NCBI GenBank assembly: GCA_034436295.1
Contig: DAOTVT010000244.1
Location: 1-9,072, forward strand
Source of the DNA: DTLA01 sp034436295
GTDB lineage: Bacteria; Chloroflexota; Anaerolineae; DTLA01
DNA length: 9,072 nucleotides
Reading direction: 5' to 3'
Shown: one piece after another, positions 6,757 to 9,072 of the stretch
Position numbering within the stretch: position 1 is the first letter of the stretch
How the letters are laid out: every line of letters starts with the position of its first letter
Translations under genes and position numbers: made by a program
Notes under the pieces: model-generated
Databases searched by the model: none
What the model was told of the DNA's origin: nothing
What the model saw: the letters and a program-made list of their open reading frames with translations, nothing else

Positions 6757-6783
6757 GGGGCAAAGCCAGCCTTGCTTTGCTCC
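6757..6783 (+). promoter_or_regulatory. Leader hairpin upstream of the parvulin lipoprotein
   Basis: Bases 6757-6766 (GGGGCAAAGC) pair with 6774-6783 (GCTTTGCTCC) over 10 positions with one G-U pair and a 7-base loop. It lies about 10 bases after the inferred transcription start and 43 bases before the ribosome site. It has no T-run and does not cover the ribosome site; it may stabilise the message or bind a regulator. Confidence 0.35.
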
Positions 6784-6839
6784 GACGCCGATGAGATTCT
6801 CGGAAGATGCGGGTGTGGTTGTCCCGAAGGAGGCGTAAC

Positions 6840-7817
6840 ATGAAGAGGTCTTGGCTGCTGGCAAATCTTGTGGTAGTGGCTTTGCTGACGGCGGGGTGCA
6901 GTCTGCTGCCGGGGCAGCAGGCGCCGGCCCAACCCACGACCGCGGCCCAGGCGACGCAGCCCGCCGCGGGCGGAGATACGATGCCCACGGCGGTCATCCC
7001 GACGCCAGGGGCCGAAGTGGGGACCGTAGCCGCGCGCGTGAACGGCCAGGAGATCCCCATGGCCACGTTCCAGAAGCAGTTCTTCCAGTTCAAGGTGGCG
7101 CTGACGGATCAGAACGTGGACCTCACCACGGATGAGGGCAAGGCGGCCCTGGCCCAGGTGCGCAGCCAGGTGCTGAACTCGCTGATTGAACTGGCGCTTA
7201 TCCAGCAGGCCGCGGCGCGCATGGGCATCTCCATCTCCGACGAGCAGTTGGAAGCCCGCGTGCAGGAGACGGTGGCGGCGGGCGGCGGCGAGGAGAAGTT
7301 CCAGGCGTGGCTCGCCGAGAGCGGCATCACCCCCGAAGAGTTCCGCGAACAACTGCGCGCCGAGTTGCTGACCGAGATGGTCATCCAGCAGGTAACGACG
7401 TCCGTGCCCAACACGGCCGAGCAGGTCCACGCGCGGCACATCCTGCTGAACAGCGAGCAGAGCGCCCTGGAAGCCCTGCGCCGAATCCAGGCGGGCGAGG
7501 ATTTCGCCAAGGTGGCCCGCGAGATGTCGCAGGACGAGGTTACGCGCGCCGACGGCGGCGACCTCGGCTTCTTCCCCAAGGGAATGCTGAGCGTGCCCCA
7601 GGAGATTGAGAACGCGGCCTTCGCGTTGCAGGTCGGCCAGGTCAGCGGCGTGGTCCGCAGCCCCTACGGCTACCACATCGTCCAGGTGCTGGAGCGGCAG
7701 GCGAATCGGCCGCTGCCGCCCGACGTGTACCAGGCGATGAAGCAGAAGGCCTTTGACGACTGGCTCCAGCAGCAGCGCGCCGCCGCCCAGGTGGAGATTC
7801 TGGTCCCGATGGAATAG
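6840..7817 (+). CDS. SurA/PrsA-like lipoprotein peptidyl-prolyl isomerase (parvulin)
   Basis: The 325-residue product is an exported foldase. Residues 1-19 are a lipoprotein signal (Lys-Arg start, LLANLVVVALL core) ending in the lipobox L-T-A-G-C20, so it should be lipid-anchored on the outer face of the membrane. A Pro/Ala/Thr/Gln linker (about 22-58) is followed by a SurA-N-like chaperone region (about 60-190, from VAARVNGQEIPMATFQ). A PpiC rotamase domain (about 196-290) comes next: VHARHILLNS with H197 and H200, then FAKVAREMSQDE, GGDLGFFPKG and VRSPYGYHIVQVLER. It catalyses proline isomerisation in secreted proteins. ATG 6840 was chosen over ATG 6807 because AAGGAGG (6827-6833) sits 6 bases upstream and the signal peptide then starts correctly. 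It is likely a single-gene transcript, bounded by its own promoter and a 3' hairpin. Confidence 0.88.
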   Translation: MKRSWLLANLVVVALLTAGCSLLPGQQAPAQPTTAAQATQPAAGGDTMPTAVIPTPGAEVGTVAARVNGQEIPMATFQKQFFQFKVALTDQNVDLTTDEGKAALAQVRSQVLNSLIELALIQQAAARMGISISDEQLEARVQETVAAGGGEEKFQAWLAESGITPEEFREQLRAELLTEMVIQQVTTSVPNTAEQVHARHILLNSEQSALEALRRIQAGEDFAKVAREMSQDEVTRADGGDLGFFPKGMLSVPQEIENAAFALQVGQVSGVVRSPYGYHIVQVLERQANRPLPPDVYQAMKQKAFDDWLQQQRAAAQVEILVPME

Positions 7818-7831
7818 ACGCCCCTTCACAG

Positions 7832-7877
7832 CGGAGCGCGCGGAGGAGATCGGGCCCTCTTCTCCCTGCGCGCTCCG
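7832..7877 (+). terminator. Long imperfect hairpin between the parvulin gene and cooC
   Basis: CGGAGCGCGC (7832-7841) is the exact reverse complement of 7868-7877. Inside it, GGAGGAGA (7842-7849) pairs with TCTTCTCC (7858-7865) with one G-U pair. A 2-base bulge (7866-7867) and an 8-base loop complete an 18-bp structure. It starts 15 bases after the parvulin stop. No T-run follows, as with the hairpin at 753-791, so it may be a Rho-assisted terminator or a 3'-end stabiliser. Confidence 0.6.
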
Positions 7878-7912
7878 GAGTCTCGGCGGTGAACCTTGAT
7901 TGAGGAGACTGC

Positions 7913-8704
7913 ATGGCAGAAAAGAAACGTGTCGCCAAGATCGCCATAACCGGCAAGGGAGGCGTCGGCAAGACGACCCTGGCCGGTCTTCTTGCGTACA
8001 TCTTCGCCGCCCAGGGCGAAAACGTCATCGCCATTGACGCCGACCCCGACGCCAATCTCGCCTCGGCGCTGGGGTTCCCGCCGGAACTGGTGGAGCAGAT
8101 TACCCCCATTGCCGCCATGGACGACCTCATCTACGAGCGAACGGGCGCCCAGCGCGGCACCACCGGCGGCTTCTTCCAGATCAACCCGCGCGTGGACGAC
8201 ATCCCCGACCGCTTCAGCGCCGTGCATCGGGGCATTCGGCTGCTGGTGCTGGGCACGGTCAAGAAAGGCGGCGCAGGGTGCATCTGCCCCGAAAGCGCGC
8301 TCCTGCGCTCGCTGATGGTCAACCTGCTGCTCCACCGCAACGAGGTGGTCATCGCCGACATGGAGGCCGGCATTGAGCACCTGGGGCGCGCCACGGCCCA
8401 GGCGGTGGACGCCATGATCGTCGTCGTGGAGCCGGGCCGCCGCAGCCTCCAGACGGCGGAGACGATTCGCCGCCTGGCGGGAGATTTGGGCCTCACGCGG
8501 GTCTTCGTGGTGGGCAACAAGGTGCGCAACGACGAGGATCGCCGCTTCATCGCCGAGAACCTGCCCGACTTCAAGGTGCTGGGGTACCTTCCGTTTTCGG
8601 CCGACGCCATCCGCTCGGACCTGGAAGGCAAGGCCGTGTACGACATCGCGCCCGACTTGGTGGCCGAGGCCGAGAAGATCGCCGCGGCCCTGCGCGGGAA
8701 GTAG
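7913..8704 (+). CDS. cooC: CooC-type nickel-insertion ATPase (CO dehydrogenase maturation)
   Basis: The 263-residue product belongs to the MinD/NifH-like (SIMIBI) P-loop NTPases. The deviant Walker A is G14-K15-G-G-V-G-K20-T-T with the signature lysine K15. IDADPDANLASALG (D42-N48) is the switch-I region. GGAGCICPE carries the C123-x-C125 pair that binds metal at the dimer interface in CooC. DMEAGIEHLGR is the switch-II equivalent, and VVVEPGRRSLQTAE with VVGNKV completes the CooC pattern. The family uses ATP to deliver nickel to the C-cluster of anaerobic CO dehydrogenase, including the acetyl-CoA synthase complex of the Wood-Ljungdahl pathway. Length is normal. ATG 7913 follows GAGGAG (7902-7907) at 5 bases. 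No CO dehydrogenase gene is in view; downstream DNA is a repeat array. A related MinD-like role is possible but the CxC motif argues for CooC. Confidence 0.88.
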   Translation: MAEKKRVAKIAITGKGGVGKTTLAGLLAYIFAAQGENVIAIDADPDANLASALGFPPELVEQITPIAAMDDLIYERTGAQRGTTGGFFQINPRVDDIPDRFSAVHRGIRLLVLGTVKKGGAGCICPESALLRSLMVNLLLHRNEVVIADMEAGIEHLGRATAQAVDAMIVVVEPGRRSLQTAETIRRLAGDLGLTRVFVVGNKVRNDEDRRFIAENLPDFKVLGYLPFSADAIRSDLEGKAVYDIAPDLVAEAEKIAAALRGK

Positions 8705-8850
8705 AACCCGTAGGGCGGCTATCCGTAGCCGCCGGTCATGCGCGGAAACCCGCCTACCCGTAGGGCGGCTATCCGTAGCCGCCGGTCATGCGCGGGAACC
8801 CGACTACCCGTAGGGCGGCTATCCCTAGCCGCCGGTCATGCGCGGAAACC

Positions 8851-8996
8851 TGACACGGTCAGGTATGGAAACCTGACCTACGGCGCGGCGGCACGCAGGG
8901 CCACAACCCGTAGGGCGGCTATCCGTAGCCGCCGGTCATGCGCGGGAACCTGACACGGTCAGGTATGGAAACCTGACACGGTCAGGTATGGAAACC
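8851..8996 (+). repeat. 23-base palindromic module, variable copy number
   Basis: A 23-base unit beginning TGACACGGTCAGG and ending TATGGAAACC is present once at 8851-8873 and twice in tandem at 8951-8973 and 8974-8996. With the preceding CC it forms CCTGAC-ACG-GTCAGG, a 6-bp hairpin with a 3-base loop. The extra copy fully explains why the last spacing in the array is 123 rather than 100 bases. Confidence 0.85.
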
Positions 8997-9028
8997 TGAC
9001 CTACGGCGCGGCGGCACGCAGGGCCACA
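8874..9028 (+). repeat. 32-base linker module, two copies
   Basis: Bases 8874-8905 and 8997-9028 are identical. The module starts TGACCTACGGCGCGG and ends GGGCCACA, and in both cases it leads into the next 45-base core. It occurs only after the 23-base module, so the two travel together. Confidence 0.85.
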
Positions 9029-9072
9029 ACCCGTAGGGCGGCTATCCGTAGCCGCCGGTCATGCGCGGGAAC

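Larger units (their letters stand above)
8706..9072 (+). repeat. Nested palindromic repeat array (runs off the right edge)
   Basis: This whole 368-base gene-free stretch is repetitive. A core of about 45 bases, starting ACCCGTAGGG and ending with GCGCGG(A/G)AACC, occurs at 8706-8750, 8756-8800, 8806-8850, 8906-8950 and 9029-9072 (cut by the edge). Start-to-start spacings are 50, 50, 100 and 123. Each core holds a perfect 8-bp hairpin, GGCGGCTA/TAGCCGCC, with a 4-base loop (first copy 8714-8733). In copy 3 the only change in this hairpin is in the loop (C instead of G at 8825). After copies 3 and 4 extra modules are inserted: a 23-base unit and a 32-base unit. The copies are nearly identical, so expansion looks recent. 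No coding potential is credible here. Confidence 0.9.

Noticed and set aside
8738..8953. Small plus-strand ORF of 71 codons across the repeats
   Set aside because: It is a by-product of repeat units that lack stops; it has no ribosome site and its residues repeat in step with the DNA repeat.
8706..9072. CRISPR array
   Set aside because: Intervals are not unique spacers: the sequences between cores are themselves repeated or only a few bases long, spacing is irregular, and no cas gene is present.

Overview
The window is GC-rich bacterial DNA with seven gene loci, all on the plus strand. One locus (chlD) appears to make two proteins by ribosomal frameshifting. The gene set fits an anaerobic, non-phototrophic bacterium, possibly Chloroflexota/Anaerolineae: a CooC-type nickel-insertion ATPase, a ChlI/ChlD-type chelatase motor, a parvulin lipoprotein and a DUF4139 protein. 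That taxonomic guess rests on overall gene flavour, not on a marker gene.

Layout. Bases 1-710 hold the 3' end of a DUF4139-family gene, followed by a long GC-rich hairpin (753-791). A promoter-like site (823-852) precedes a two-gene unit with a 14-base overlap: a GNAT acetyltransferase (885-1703) and an alpha/beta hydrolase with an N-terminal membrane anchor (1690-2553). A clear promoter (2564-2591) then drives the chelatase locus (2634-4666), closely followed by an EamA/DMT transporter (4687-5625) and an unrecognised helical-repeat protein that starts on TTG and overlaps the transporter (5609-6709). A third promoter (6713-6740) and a leader hairpin precede a SurA/PrsA-like lipoprotein (6840-7817). 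A long hairpin (7832-7877) separates it from cooC (7913-8704). From 8705 to the right edge there is no gene, only a nested array of palindromic repeats.

The main point of interest is the chelatase locus. The AAA+ half ends at a TAA (3726-3728) just after a run of nine A residues that contains A AAA AAG in the correct phase, the same slippery heptamer used by E. coli dnaX. The -1 frame is open from there, without a stop, straight into the linker and von Willebrand A domain of ChlD (to 4666). Normal reading gives a ChlI-like small subunit of about 364 residues. A -1 shift gives a ChlD-like medium subunit of about 677 residues. One gene therefore probably supplies both motor subunits of a cobalt (or magnesium) chelatase. 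Such chlD frameshifting has been reported before in other prokaryotes, so the phenomenon is known and this copy is an instance to confirm.

The second notable element is the terminal repeat array. It has five copies of a roughly 45-base unit carrying a perfect 8-bp hairpin, two short variable-number palindromic inserts, and spacings of 50, 50, 100 and 123 bases.
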